Assembly (NCBI GenBank): GCA_027620015.1
Contig: JAQCGH010000005.1
Coordinates: 1 to 64,000, forward strand
DNA from: Cyanobacteriota bacterium
GTDB taxonomy: Bacteria > Cyanobacteriota > Cyanobacteriia > PCC-6307 > Cyanobiaceae
DNA: 64,000 nucleotides
Reading direction: 5' to 3'
Under the pieces are notes generated by a model. That model was not told the DNA's origin. It made no database searches and worked only from the letters and a program-made list of their open reading frames with translations. Of this stretch, positions 54,110-63,810 are shown in pieces. Positions within the stretch are counted from its first letter, which is position 1, and every line of letters starts with the position of its first letter. The translations under genes and the position numbers were made by a program.

Positions 54110-54439
54110 GTGACCGAAACCCAGACCTTCACAATTACTGCCGAGTTTCAAGGCGCCCAATATATTTTTCCCTGCCGCAGCGACCAAACCGTGCTCTCTG
54201 CAGCCGAGGCCGCTGGAGTTCCTTTGCCCAGTTCCTGCTGTTCAGGGGTTTGCACCACATGCGCAGCTCTGATAATTGAGGGCAGCGTTCAGCAGCCCGA
54301 CGCCATGGGGGTCAAGCCAGACCTGCAATTGCAGGGCTATGCCCTGCTCTGTGTTTCCCTTCCCCAATCCGACCTGCGGCTCCAGGCGGGCATGGAGGAT
54401 GCCCTCTACGAAGCCCAGTTCGGCCAATATCAGAAATGA
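54110..54439 (+). CDS. 2Fe-2S plant-type ferredoxin
   Basis: LPSSCCSGVCTTCAAL...YALLC: CxxxxCxxC...C ligand pattern; GTG start at 54110 preferred. Confidence 0.88.
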   Translation: MTETQTFTITAEFQGAQYIFPCRSDQTVLSAAEAAGVPLPSSCCSGVCTTCAALIIEGSVQQPDAMGVKPDLQLQGYALLCVSLPQSDLRLQAGMEDALYEAQFGQYQK

Positions 54440-54627
54440 GTGGCGCAGCGGTGCGCCTGCAGCCTGTGACGCTGCAGTTCCGCCGTGTTCCAGGGCCGTT
54501 GTTGGCTCAGATTGAGGCAGCTTTGGCCCCCCATGGCCAACCGCTGCGCTGGGCGCTTACCGCGGTGGAGCCTGGCCTGGATGGATCTTGCCCATTGCTC
54601 ACACTCGAAGCGGTAGTGCTGGCATGA
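54436..54627 (+). CDS. Small conserved-context hypothetical protein (63 aa)
   Basis: ATGA overlaps with ferredoxin upstream and the DUF3326 gene downstream. Confidence 0.65.
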   Translation: MSGAAVRLQPVTLQFRRVPGPLLAQIEAALAPHGQPLRWALTAVEPGLDGSCPLLTLEAVVLA

Positions 54628-55778
54628 CGGCGAGCCGGCCTCTGCCCACCTTGCTGGTGATCCCCTCCGGGATTGGTTGTGAGATCGGTGGTTATGCGGG
54701 CGATGGCCTGCCTGCTGCCCGGTTGCTGGCGGCAGCCAGTGGCTGCCTGATCACCCATCCCAACGTGATGAATGGGGCCTCGTTGTACTGGAGCGATTCC
54801 CGCATCCACTACGTGGAGGGTTCGGCTCTCAACCGCTTCGCTGCCGCTGCGATCGGCCTGCGGCCGGTGCGCCGGCAGCGGCTGGGGCTGTTGCTCGATG
54901 CCGGTATCGAACCTGAGCTGCGCTTGCGCAATTTGCAGGTTGCCGAGGGTTGCCGGGCCAGTCTGGGTTTGGAGATCGGGCCGGTGGTCACCACCGATGA
55001 ACCCCTAATGGTCAGCCTGTCTCAGGGGGGCAGTGGAGCAAGCTGGGGGCATATTGGCCGTCCTGATCTGCTGCTGCGCGCCGGCCAGATGCTCAAGAAC
55101 GCCGGGGCTACAGCTATTGCGGTGGTAGCCCGCTTTCAAGATGACAATTCCAGTGAGGCCCTAGCGGCTTACCGCCAGGGAGCTGGTGTGGATGCTCTTG
55201 CCGGTGCTGAAGCGGTGATTAGCCATCTGCTCAGCCGCGAGTTGGGCCTGCCATGCGCCCATGCGCCTGCCCTGAATCCCCTGCCGTTGGATCCTGGCCT
55301 CGACCCACGGGCGGCGGGGGAGGAATTGGGCTACTCCTTTTTGGCCTGCGTGCTGGTGGGACTAAGCCGGGCGCCCGATCTAGTACCACTGGTGCCCGAC
55401 TCAGGACTTTTGCCCGAAGTCGGGGCTGATCTGCTCCGCATCGAAGAGGTTGGGGCTGTGGTGGCCCCGGCAGGAGCTCTGGGAGGAGCGGCTGTGCTGG
55501 CCTGTGCTGAGCGCGGCATCCCAGTGATCGCAGTGAATAATCCGTGCATACTCAACGTATCGGCTGCGGCCCTGGGATTGGAGGTACTCGCTGCGGAGAG
55601 CTATGCAGAGGCAGCTGGGTTGCTGGTGGCCCTGCGCGAGGGGATCAGCCCCTCTGCTCTTGTTCGCCCTTTGCAGGGGTTGAATACGATCAGCGCAGAC
55701 AGGCCATCGGGTGCCGGGGAGTCACATCCAGGGCCCGGGCAACACCGGGATGGCACACCGCTCCATGCACCGTATTAA
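54624..55778 (+). CDS. DUF3326 family protein
   Basis: LLVIPSGIGCEIGGYAGDGLPAARLLAAASGCLITHPNVMNGASLYW; ATG at 54624 preferred over 54588. Confidence 0.85.
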   Translation: MTASRPLPTLLVIPSGIGCEIGGYAGDGLPAARLLAAASGCLITHPNVMNGASLYWSDSRIHYVEGSALNRFAAAAIGLRPVRRQRLGLLLDAGIEPELRLRNLQVAEGCRASLGLEIGPVVTTDEPLMVSLSQGGSGASWGHIGRPDLLLRAGQMLKNAGATAIAVVARFQDDNSSEALAAYRQGAGVDALAGAEAVISHLLSRELGLPCAHAPALNPLPLDPGLDPRAAGEELGYSFLACVLVGLSRAPDLVPLVPDSGLLPEVGADLLRIEEVGAVVAPAGALGGAAVLACAERGIPVIAVNNPCILNVSAAALGLEVLAAESYAEAAGLLVALREGISPSALVRPLQGLNTISADRPSGAGESHPGPGQHRDGTPLHAPY

Positions 55779-56802
55779 GGCCGGAAAGTAATTCGGGCCG
55801 GTCGGTGACAGCTTCGACCAGGCCCCGACCCGCCATTGCCAGGATGTAGGGAAGGGTGACACTCACCAGCGCTTCGGTGGAGGTGAAGGGCACGGCCCCG
55901 GGCATGTTGCCGACGGCGTAGTGCTGCACGCCGTGGAGCGTGTGCACCGGATCTGTGTGGCTGGTTTCCCGGCTGGTGGCAATGCAGCCCCCCTGGTCGA
56001 TCGCCACATCCACCACTACGGAGCCGGGTTGCATTTGCCGCACTAGATCCTCCTGCACCAGGGTGGGAGCTCGGCCGCCGGCAGTGAGCACGGCGCCAAT
56101 GAGTAGATCGGCACCCGGCACTAGGCGCTCGATCAGGCTGCTGCTGCTCACCAGGCTCACCAGCCTGCCGCGGCGGTGGACCTCGAGGCTGCGCAGTCGC
56201 TCGGGCGAGCGATCCAGCAGGAACACTTCCGCATCCATAGCGGAGGCGATCCGGGCTGCATTCCAACCCACACTGCCTGCTCCAAGCACCACCACCCGGG
56301 CTGGTCGCACCCCGGTGCAGCCCCCCATCAGGATGCCGCGACCTCCGTGAGGGCGTTCCAGCAGGTGGGCACCCACCTGGGCTGCCAGCCGCCCGGCGAT
56401 TTCGCTCATCGGCGCTAGTAGGGGCAGGCTGCCGTCTTCGATCTGCACTGTTTCGTAGGCCACGGCAGTGGTGCCAGCCTCTAGTAGGGCCCGGCCCACT
56501 TCCGGGTAGGCGGCCAGATGTAAGTATGTGAAAAGCACCAGATCGGAGCGTAAAAAGCCGAATTCCTCGGGCTGGGGCTCTTTGACTTTCACCACCAGAT
56601 GGGCGCCCCAGGCCTCTTCGGCGCTCACCAGCTGGGCCCCAGCGGCAGCGAAGGCAGCGTCGCTGAAGCCGGCCCCTAAACCTGCTCCCGCCTGGATGCG
56701 CACCTCCATGCCCTGGTTCACCAAATCGGCCACGCCGTCAGGAGTGAGGGCCACGCGCTGTTCATCTCGCTTGATCTCTGCGGGCACGCCGATGCTTGCC
56801 AT
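55690..56802 (-). CDS. ald: Alanine dehydrogenase
   Basis: MASIGVPAEIKRDEQRVALTPDGV, KVKEPQPEEF, VVVLGAGSVGWNAA; ATG at 56802. Confidence 0.95.
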   Translation of the reverse strand: MASIGVPAEIKRDEQRVALTPDGVADLVNQGMEVRIQAGAGLGAGFSDAAFAAAGAQLVSAEEAWGAHLVVKVKEPQPEEFGFLRSDLVLFTYLHLAAYPEVGRALLEAGTTAVAYETVQIEDGSLPLLAPMSEIAGRLAAQVGAHLLERPHGGRGILMGGCTGVRPARVVVLGAGSVGWNAARIASAMDAEVFLLDRSPERLRSLEVHRRGRLVSLVSSSSLIERLVPGADLLIGAVLTAGGRAPTLVQEDLVRQMQPGSVVVDVAIDQGGCIATSRETSHTDPVHTLHGVQHYAVGNMPGAVPFTSTEALVSVTLPYILAMAGRGLVEAVTDRPELLSGLNTVHGAVCHPGVARALDVTPRHPMACLR

Positions 56803-56905
56803 CGGGGCCGTCAAACTGGCGCGGCTGGAGCTGTTGGGGGCCATGGATGTGCTGCCGTTTGTGGTTCCAGATTGGCGGCGGCTGGCGAGCGGCGCCATGC
56901 CTGGC

Positions 56906-58627
56906 TTAGCGAGCGGCGATGGGCATACGCCAGCCACTGCCGAAGGCCCGGCCACCCATTTTTAGTAGGGGCGGGGCCTGGCGCCGCTTGAACTCTGCCC
57001 GGCGCAGCAGCTGCATCACCCGTTCGGCTAGCTCCTCTTGGGTGCCGCTGGCGATCAGCTGCTCCGGACTTGCCAATTTTTCGATGTAGGCCTTCAAGAT
57101 TGGATCTAGTACGGCGTAGTCGGGCAGGGAATCGCTATCGAGCTGATCGGGACGCAGTTCGGCGCTTGGGGGTTTATCGCGGATCACCCGCCCCACCAGC
57201 TCACCATCGCCTGGCAGCCCCAGCTCACGCCGGCAGGGGCCAGCAGCGGTCGAATCAAGCCAGGCGCAGAGTTCGAACACGCTGGTCTTGTAGAGGTCGC
57301 CGATCACGGCTAGTCCGCCGTTCATGTCGCCGTAGAGGGTGCAATAGCCGACGGCTAGCTCGCTTTTGTTTCCAGTGGAGAGAAGCAGCTGGCCCTGCTG
57401 GTTGGCCACAGCCATCAGCAGGGTGCCGCGGATGCGCGACTGCAGGTTTTCGGCGCTCAGGCCACTGGGTCGGCTCTCCAGCACAGGTGTTAGGACGGTG
57501 TCGAAGCTGGCCATTAGCGCTGCTATCTCAGCGGTGCGGCTGCCAAGTCCCAGACGCGCGGCCAGGGCCTGGGCATCGTTAAGTGAGCCATCCGAGCTCC
57601 AGGGGGAGGGCATCAACAGTGCTTGCACCCGCTCCCCCCCTAGGGCAGCGGCGGCGATTACTGCCACCAAGGCCGAATCGATGCCGCCACTTAGGCCCAG
57701 CAGGGCGCTGCTGAAGCCGCATTTGCGGGCGTAGTCACCAACTCCAAGCACCAGGGCCCGAAACAACTGTTCGTTTACTGCTGGCAGTGGCGTCACTGCC
57801 AGCGATGTTGTTGGCCCCGAGCTGTTGATTTCCCAGCAGCTCACCTGCTCCTTGCAACTGGCCAGCTGTATCACCACTCCGCTGCTTGCATCGACCCCGT
57901 CGCTGGTATCCACTACAAAGCTGGCTCCGTCGAACACCAGCTCGTCGTTGCCGCCCACCTGATTGACATAGACCACAGGGCAATCGAGTCGGCTGGCAGC
58001 GCGGCGGGCCAGGCTCTGACGCAGGGCCACTTTGGCCTGGCCAAACGGAGATGCCGAGAGGTTGAGCAGCAGGTCGATGTGGCTTGAGAGCAGCTCGGCG
58101 ACGGGATCGGCACCAGCCAGGCGGTGGCCCTGCAGCTCCTCCTCAACCCAGAGGTCTTCGCAGATCGTTAGTCCCAGGCGCCAGCTACGGCCGCCCCGCT
58201 CAAGCTCCAGCACGCTGGGCCCGGTGGCGGCGCAGAAGTAGCGCTGCTCGTCGAAGACGTCGTAGGTGGGTAGCAGCCGCTTGCGGGCCACTACGCGCCA
58301 GCCGCCGGCCTCCACTAGGGCCACTGCGTTGAACAAGTTGGGCAACGGCGCTTCGCCAGAGGGCTCGGCCATGCCCACCAGCACCGCCAGCTTGGGCAGC
58401 TCTTGGGCAAGGGACGCTGCCAGCTGGTTGAGCACGGCGCCTTGCTTCGCGATCAGGCTGGGGCGCAGCAGCAGGTCGCGCGGTGGGTAGCCCCAAAGGG
58501 ACAGCTCGGGGGTGAGCACCAGATCGGCCCCCTGGGAGGCGGCCTGACGGCTGGCCGCCAGGATTAGCTCGCCGTTGCCCGCCAGGTCGCCAACCAGCGG
58601 ATTTAGTTGGGCCAGGGCGAGGCGCAT
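56906..58627 (-). CDS. nadE: NAD+ synthase (glutamine-hydrolysing)
   Basis: N-terminal nitrilase domain (GYPPRDLLLRPS, ICEDLWVE) plus LGLSGGIDSALVAVIAA and STGNKSELAVGYCTLYGDMNGGLAVIGDLYKT. Confidence 0.95.
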   Translation of the reverse strand: MRLALAQLNPLVGDLAGNGELILAASRQAASQGADLVLTPELSLWGYPPRDLLLRPSLIAKQGAVLNQLAASLAQELPKLAVLVGMAEPSGEAPLPNLFNAVALVEAGGWRVVARKRLLPTYDVFDEQRYFCAATGPSVLELERGGRSWRLGLTICEDLWVEEELQGHRLAGADPVAELLSSHIDLLLNLSASPFGQAKVALRQSLARRAASRLDCPVVYVNQVGGNDELVFDGASFVVDTSDGVDASSGVVIQLASCKEQVSCWEINSSGPTTSLAVTPLPAVNEQLFRALVLGVGDYARKCGFSSALLGLSGGIDSALVAVIAAAALGGERVQALLMPSPWSSDGSLNDAQALAARLGLGSRTAEIAALMASFDTVLTPVLESRPSGLSAENLQSRIRGTLLMAVANQQGQLLLSTGNKSELAVGYCTLYGDMNGGLAVIGDLYKTSVFELCAWLDSTAAGPCRRELGLPGDGELVGRVIRDKPPSAELRPDQLDSDSLPDYAVLDPILKAYIEKLASPEQLIASGTQEELAERVMQLLRRAEFKRRQAPPLLKMGGRAFGSGWRMPIAAR

Positions 58628-59238
58628 CAGGGACGTTTGGGGCTCGGATTTTCCAGGCCGTAGAGATTGTGCTCGAGCAGCAGCGGTAGCAGGACCGCTG
58701 GAAGCTGGGTGGGGTCGGGGGTTTGGCGCACCGCCGAGCTGGCGGTGGCGGGAACCTGAATGGGCAGGATCACCACCCGGCCCCCCAGCTGCGTGAGCTG
58801 CTCGAGTTGTTTGGGCTCCAAGGGCCAGCCAGCCCGAGGGGCGATTGCCAGCACGCAGGCCTTCAGCAAGGCTTTGGCCTGTTTCCAGGCTGAGACCTGG
58901 GCAGCCAAATCACTTCCCACGACAAACACAAGCTCGCTGCCAGGCCACTGGGTCGCTGCCCGCTTCAGGGTGGTAATCGCCCAAGGGCTGCTGAGCTCCT
59001 GTTTGTGGCTAAGCCTCGGATCACCAATTGCTGTCACCAGATGGCCCAGCAGGTTGGCCCGTTGCTCTAGGGGGGCGCCGTGGTGTTTTTGCGGGTTGTC
59101 ACTGGCCCAGGTGGCGACTTGGGGATAAAGCCTTAGCAGCCCCTCTAGAAGTGCCTGGTGGCCGCGGGTGGGTGGGTCGGCGCTGGTGCCAAACAAGGCG
59201 ACCGGCTCCTCTCCGGCTTTGAGGACCCCATTACTCAT
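58627..59238 (-). CDS. nadD: Nicotinate-nucleotide adenylyltransferase
   Basis: ALFGTSADPPTRGHQALLEGL; VVGSDLAAQVSAWKQAKALL; next to nadE. Confidence 0.88.
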   Translation of the reverse strand: MSNGVLKAGEEPVALFGTSADPPTRGHQALLEGLLRLYPQVATWASDNPQKHHGAPLEQRANLLGHLVTAIGDPRLSHKQELSSPWAITTLKRAATQWPGSELVFVVGSDLAAQVSAWKQAKALLKACVLAIAPRAGWPLEPKQLEQLTQLGGRVVILPIQVPATASSAVRQTPDPTQLPAVLLPLLLEHNLYGLENPSPKRP

Positions 59239-60560
59239 GGCAGTAGGGCCTGCAGGTTGGCGGGGAGCTCACTTCGCTCGCCCAGCCAAAGACGTACTTG
59301 GGGATCAGTGATAGCCATGCGCCGCAACAGGGCACCCGGTTTGCCGCCTCGCTGGGCGCCCCGAAGTAATTCGGCGGCGGCGAGTCGGCCGGTTAGCCGG
59401 GTTGTGTGCACGGCCAGGGCTGCCTGGGCCAGGGCTACCGGAGCGGCTGGAGCGAGGCTGAGGCCGCCGGTGAGCGGTGCCGCCAGCAACAGCAATTGGC
59501 GTAGGGCGCCCAGGGCTAGCTGGATGCCAAGCTGGGCGGCGCCCAGCATGGCGTTGTGACTGGAGAGCCGCCGCAGTAGCTGGCGGGCGCCGGCGCCATG
59601 CATCGGCATGCCGTACAGCTGGCAGAGCTGCAGCACCAGGGCGGTGTCGCAGGCCAGGCCGCCGGCCAGATCCAGTAGCACCAGGGGGTTGGCGGCTACT
59701 CCAGTGGCCTTGAGGGCGGCAAAGCGGCCAATCAGGCTTTGGGCGGCCTGGCGGCTGGTCCCCAGGCGCCAGCGTTGCAGGGACTGGTGAAAGCGGTCCG
59801 CGCTGCCCAGGGCATTGAGGGCGAGCAATAGGTAACCGTGTTGCTCCAGCAATAGCTGCAGCGACTGTCGCAGAGGCTCTACCTGCGGAGCTTGAACAAC
59901 GCTGCGCACCCGACCATCGGCCAGCAGCTGGGGTTGGCGTGGCGCGGCGGCCACTGGGATTAGCTCCAGGTGCCGGGCCCCTGCCGGCAGCCGTCGCTTG
60001 ATGCTGGCGATTAGCTCGGCCTGCTCGGCCTCGCTCCGGCAGTCGCAGCGATTTAGCACCATTAGTACGGGTTTGCCGCTGGCCAGCAACGGCGCCAGGG
60101 CGTCGTGCTCGACGCTAGTTAGGTCGCCGTCAAGCACCAGTAGCACCAGATCTGAACCGAGGGCTACTCGGGCTGCTAGTCGGGCCCTGGCGGCGGCGGC
60201 GATCTCATCGATACCAGGGGTGTCCACCAGCTCCACCTGGTTTAGCCCCGCCAGGGGTTGCGCCCAGGCCTGGGCCTGCTGGTGGCGGGTGCAGCCGTGC
60301 GCCACATCGGTGGCGAAAGCCGCCTCCCCCAGTAAGGCGTTGAGCAGGCTCGATTTGCCCACCCCCACTCGGCCAAACACGGCCACTCGCAGACAGCGCT
60401 GCTGCAGGCGTCCTAGCTGGCGATCCAGGGCCAGCATCTGGCCGGCCAGCTGGCTTTGCTCTCGGCCGCTGAGCTGGAGCTGGCTGCGCCACTGGTCGAG
60501 CAGTGATTGGCAGCGCTCTGGGTTGGCGGGTGCTTGATCGGGGCACGGAGCTGGCCTCAT
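59235..60560 (-). CDS. Era-like GTP-binding protein with C-terminal hydrophobic region
   Basis: GRVGVGKSSLLNALLG (G1), DTPG (G3), NRCD (G4-like). Confidence 0.85.
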   Translation of the reverse strand: MRPAPCPDQAPANPERCQSLLDQWRSQLQLSGREQSQLAGQMLALDRQLGRLQQRCLRVAVFGRVGVGKSSLLNALLGEAAFATDVAHGCTRHQQAQAWAQPLAGLNQVELVDTPGIDEIAAAARARLAARVALGSDLVLLVLDGDLTSVEHDALAPLLASGKPVLMVLNRCDCRSEAEQAELIASIKRRLPAGARHLELIPVAAAPRQPQLLADGRVRSVVQAPQVEPLRQSLQLLLEQHGYLLLALNALGSADRFHQSLQRWRLGTSRQAAQSLIGRFAALKATGVAANPLVLLDLAGGLACDTALVLQLCQLYGMPMHGAGARQLLRRLSSHNAMLGAAQLGIQLALGALRQLLLLAAPLTGGLSLAPAAPVALAQAALAVHTTRLTGRLAAAELLRGAQRGGKPGALLRRMAITDPQVRLWLGERSELPANLQALLP

Positions 60561-61573
60561 GGCCGGATCCCTTCACCCGCAGGTAGGGGACGCCGCCACC
60601 AGCCCGCCAGCACCGCCAGCACCGCTTCAGCGCCAATCACGCCCACGAAGCCTCCGAATTCATCCACTACAACGCGAACGCCGCTGCTGTTGCGGCGGAA
60701 GCCCGTGAGTAACCGGTCAGCCCGGATCATTTCCGGCACGTAATCGACCGGCTCACTTAGGGAGGCGGCAGTGCGATTGCCTTCGCCTTTTAGTAAGGCT
60801 GTTAGAAGTCGCTCCCGGCCGGCCACGCCCAGCACCTCATCTACCTCTTCGCCCAGCACCACCCACCACTCGGCACTATTAGCTAGTAGGTCTTCGCGCA
60901 ACTGCTCCAGGCTGGTGGCCCCATCGAGTGTGGGAGCGGCCACCCGAGGTGTCATCAGATCGCGTGCGGTCAGATCGTTCAACTGAAACACCTTTGCAAT
61001 CATGGCTGCTTCGTCGGCCTCGATATGGCCCTTCTGTGAGCCCAGTCGCGCTAGCAGACGAATTTCTTCTTCATCGGTGCTGATTTCGTTTTCGGCTGTG
61101 ATCGCCGGCAGCAGCCGCTCCAGGAGTAGCACCAGTGGCAGCATCAGGCTGGCCACTATCCCCAGGGCAGGCGCGCTGGCCAGAGCCACTGGCAGGGCAA
61201 GTCGGCTACCTAGGGCTTTGGGCAGGATTTCCCCGAGCAGGATCACCAGCACGGTTAGCCCTATGGAAAACAGGGGCAGGGCGATCCCCTCGATGTCTTG
61301 CCGTTTGAAAACTATTGCGGCGTAGCCGCCCAGCATCAAGCTGCCAAAAATGTTGAAGCCGTTGTTGGCGATCACCAGCACCGACAGGGTGCGGCCCAGC
61401 CGCTGGCGCAGCTGCTCTAGGCGCCGCGCACCGCGCACAGGCTTGCTGCGGGCTGCAAGTTCGTGCACCCGCACCGGGTTCACGGTGAGCAGGGCTGCCT
61501 CAACTCCGGAGCACAGGGCCGAACCTGCGATCACCAGCACCACTAGCAGCGCCAGGGTGAGCAGGTCGTTCAT
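60557..61573 (-). CDS. CNNM/CorC-type hemolysin family protein with CBS domains
   Basis: DUF21 region (VIAGSALCSGVEAALLTV, ANNGFNIFGSLMLG, LLGEILPKALGSR) and CBS region (DLMTPRV...). Confidence 0.9.
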   Translation of the reverse strand: MNDLLTLALLVVLVIAGSALCSGVEAALLTVNPVRVHELAARSKPVRGARRLEQLRQRLGRTLSVLVIANNGFNIFGSLMLGGYAAIVFKRQDIEGIALPLFSIGLTVLVILLGEILPKALGSRLALPVALASAPALGIVASLMLPLVLLLERLLPAITAENEISTDEEEIRLLARLGSQKGHIEADEAAMIAKVFQLNDLTARDLMTPRVAAPTLDGATSLEQLREDLLANSAEWWVVLGEEVDEVLGVAGRERLLTALLKGEGNRTAASLSEPVDYVPEMIRADRLLTGFRRNSSGVRVVVDEFGGFVGVIGAEAVLAVLAGWWRRPLPAGEGIRP

Positions 61574-61680
61574 TCCGCCATTCCGCCGCTCGCCATCTAC
61601 CTATTAAATCGGCTCCGCCAGCGTCTGTCCCGCTGCCTGCTCCAAACTGGAACTATGCAGGGCCCGCTGGCCGCTTTTTT

Positions 61681-63000
61681 ATGTTCGATCCATCGACCTA
61701 CGCCAAGCGGCGTCAGCGCTTCTTCGCTCAGCTTGGCGAGGCTGCTGCAGTTATTCCGGCTGCCGCACTGGTGACCCATCACGCCGATTGCGAGTGGCCC
61801 TTCCGCCAAAACAGCGACTTTTGGTATCTCACCGGTTTTGATGAACCAGAGGCGGTGGCCCTGTTTTTACCTCACCGGCCCGAGGGTGAGCGCTACGTGC
61901 TGTTTGTGCAGCCCCGCGAGGCGAGCGCCGAGGTATGGAACGGTTTCCGTTGGGGCACCGATGGAGCGGTGGCCGAGTTTGGCGCCGACCTAGCGCACCC
62001 GCGCAGCGAGCTAGAGGAGCGCCTGCCCGACTACCTCAGGGGCGCCGAAGGTATCGCCTTTCGCGTTGGCAAGCACCCGAAGGTGGAGCCTTTGGTGCTT
62101 GCGGCTTGGGCCGCTCAGCTCGACCGAGCCCCCCGCAGCGGCCGAGCAGCTCTTGGGCTGGTAGCTCCTTGTCCACTACTGCACGAGTTGCGGCTGCGCA
62201 AGGGATCCGAGGAGCTGGAGTGCATGCGCGAGGCGGCACGGATATCGGCAGAGGCCCACGAGCTGGCCCGTCAAATAGTGAGACCTGGCCTCAATGAACG
62301 GCAGGTGCAGGCCGTGATTGAGCAGCATTTTTTAGAGCAGGGTGCCCGTGGCCCGGCCTATGGCACGATCGTTGCAGGAGGCGACAACGCCTGCGTCTTG
62401 CACTACATCGCCAACAATGCTCCGCTAATCGACGGTGAGTTGTTGTTGATAGATGCTGGTTGCTCCGTAGCCGATTACTACAACGGCGACATAACCCGCA
62501 GCTTCCCGATCAACGGTCGCTTCAGTGGTGAGCAGCGTGCCCTCTACGAACTGGTGCTCTCGGCCCAGGAGGCTGCGGTGGCCTCGGTGGCCCCGGGCTT
62601 TAGTGCTGAAGGGGTGCATGAGACCGCCCTGCGGGTGCTGGTGGCGGGCCTGCTGGACCTAGGGCTGCTTTCGGGTTCAGTAGATGGGGTGATCGAGCAG
62701 GGGGCATACCGTCACCTTTACATGCACCGCACAGGCCACTGGCTGGGCCTCGATGTACACGATGTGGGGGCCTATCGCCTCGGCGAGCACCACGTGGAGC
62801 TTGAGCCGGGCATGGTGCTCACCGTGGAGCCGGGCCTCTACGTGAGTGATCGGCTGCCGGTGCCAGATGGCCAGCCGAAGATCGAAGCGCGTTGGAAGGG
62901 CATTGGCATTCGCATCGAAGATGATGTGGCGGTGACCGCCCATGGCCATGAAAATCTCACTGCCGCAGCCCTGAAGTCGCCGGCGGCACTTGAGCGCTGA
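61681..63000 (+). CDS. pepP: Xaa-Pro aminopeptidase (aminopeptidase P)
   Basis: DCEWPFRQNSDFWYLTGFDEPEA, LLIDAGCSVADYYNGDITRSFPING, MHRTGHWLGLDVHDVG, EPGMVLTVEPG. Confidence 0.95.
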   Translation: MFDPSTYAKRRQRFFAQLGEAAAVIPAAALVTHHADCEWPFRQNSDFWYLTGFDEPEAVALFLPHRPEGERYVLFVQPREASAEVWNGFRWGTDGAVAEFGADLAHPRSELEERLPDYLRGAEGIAFRVGKHPKVEPLVLAAWAAQLDRAPRSGRAALGLVAPCPLLHELRLRKGSEELECMREAARISAEAHELARQIVRPGLNERQVQAVIEQHFLEQGARGPAYGTIVAGGDNACVLHYIANNAPLIDGELLLIDAGCSVADYYNGDITRSFPINGRFSGEQRALYELVLSAQEAAVASVAPGFSAEGVHETALRVLVAGLLDLGLLSGSVDGVIEQGAYRHLYMHRTGHWLGLDVHDVGAYRLGEHHVELEPGMVLTVEPGLYVSDRLPVPDGQPKIEARWKGIGIRIEDDVAVTAHGHENLTAAALKSPAALER

Positions 63001-63015
63001 GATTTACCCTGGGCA

Positions 63016-63801
63016 TCAGCCCAGCGGCGGCAGCAGCAGCTCCAGCAGGTTGGCCGTTTTGGGAATCACAGCATCGGCGCCAGCCTCGAGCAGCCTGGCT
63101 TCGTAGGCAGCCCGTCGCTCAGGGTGCCCGTGAAGATGGGGTGGCGCCACCACAAAACTCAAGAAGCGCTGCTCGGGCACTTGCTCACGAGCGTGCTGCA
63201 CTGTGAGCACATCGGCCACCGTGTCGCCCAGGTAAACCACTGGTGGTGCGCTAGCCCCCAGGCTCTCGCGGGCCAACAGGCTGGCTAGCTGCAGCAAACC
63301 GGTTGGATCGGGCTTGTCGGGCGTATCGCCCATGGCGATCAGGGGCGGATTGTCGAGCCCCAGACGGGTCTCCAGTACATAGCGGCAGGAGGGGGGCTCA
63401 GCGCCACTCACGAAGCCGTAGGCAAGGCCTGCGGCCTCCAGAGTGACGAAAAAGGATTGCTGCACTAGTAGGGGCTCATCTCCAATGAACCCCCGCCACT
63501 GGCTGTGATCGCCGCTGGGATCGCCACCGAAATAGAAGCCCTCAAATACCGCCACCAGCTCCTCGAAGCTCGGTAGGGGGCTAAAGCCGGTGCGACGCAG
63601 CAGCTCCATCGATGCCTGCCAGTCGTTGTTCCAAGTTCCTTCGCTTTTAAGGGCGTCAATGGCGGCTGGCTCTGGCCGCTGTCCATAGAAATAGTGCACC
63701 GTCTCGATTATTGCCCGGCGGTAGCTAGCGCCTACATCGCGGATTACACCGTCGATGTCAAACAGCACGATGGCTCGGGGCGGAGAGGCAAATAGGGACA
63801 T
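63016..63801 (-). CDS. HAD-type hydrolase (TIGR01548-like)
   Basis: VLFDIDGVIRDVGASYRRAIIETVHYF; GDTVADVL. Confidence 0.87.
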   Translation of the reverse strand: MSLFASPPRAIVLFDIDGVIRDVGASYRRAIIETVHYFYGQRPEPAAIDALKSEGTWNNDWQASMELLRRTGFSPLPSFEELVAVFEGFYFGGDPSGDHSQWRGFIGDEPLLVQQSFFVTLEAAGLAYGFVSGAEPPSCRYVLETRLGLDNPPLIAMGDTPDKPDPTGLLQLASLLARESLGASAPPVVYLGDTVADVLTVQHAREQVPEQRFLSFVVAPPHLHGHPERRAAYEARLLEAGADAVIPKTANLLELLLPPLG

Positions 63802-63810
63802 CAGGATCGG

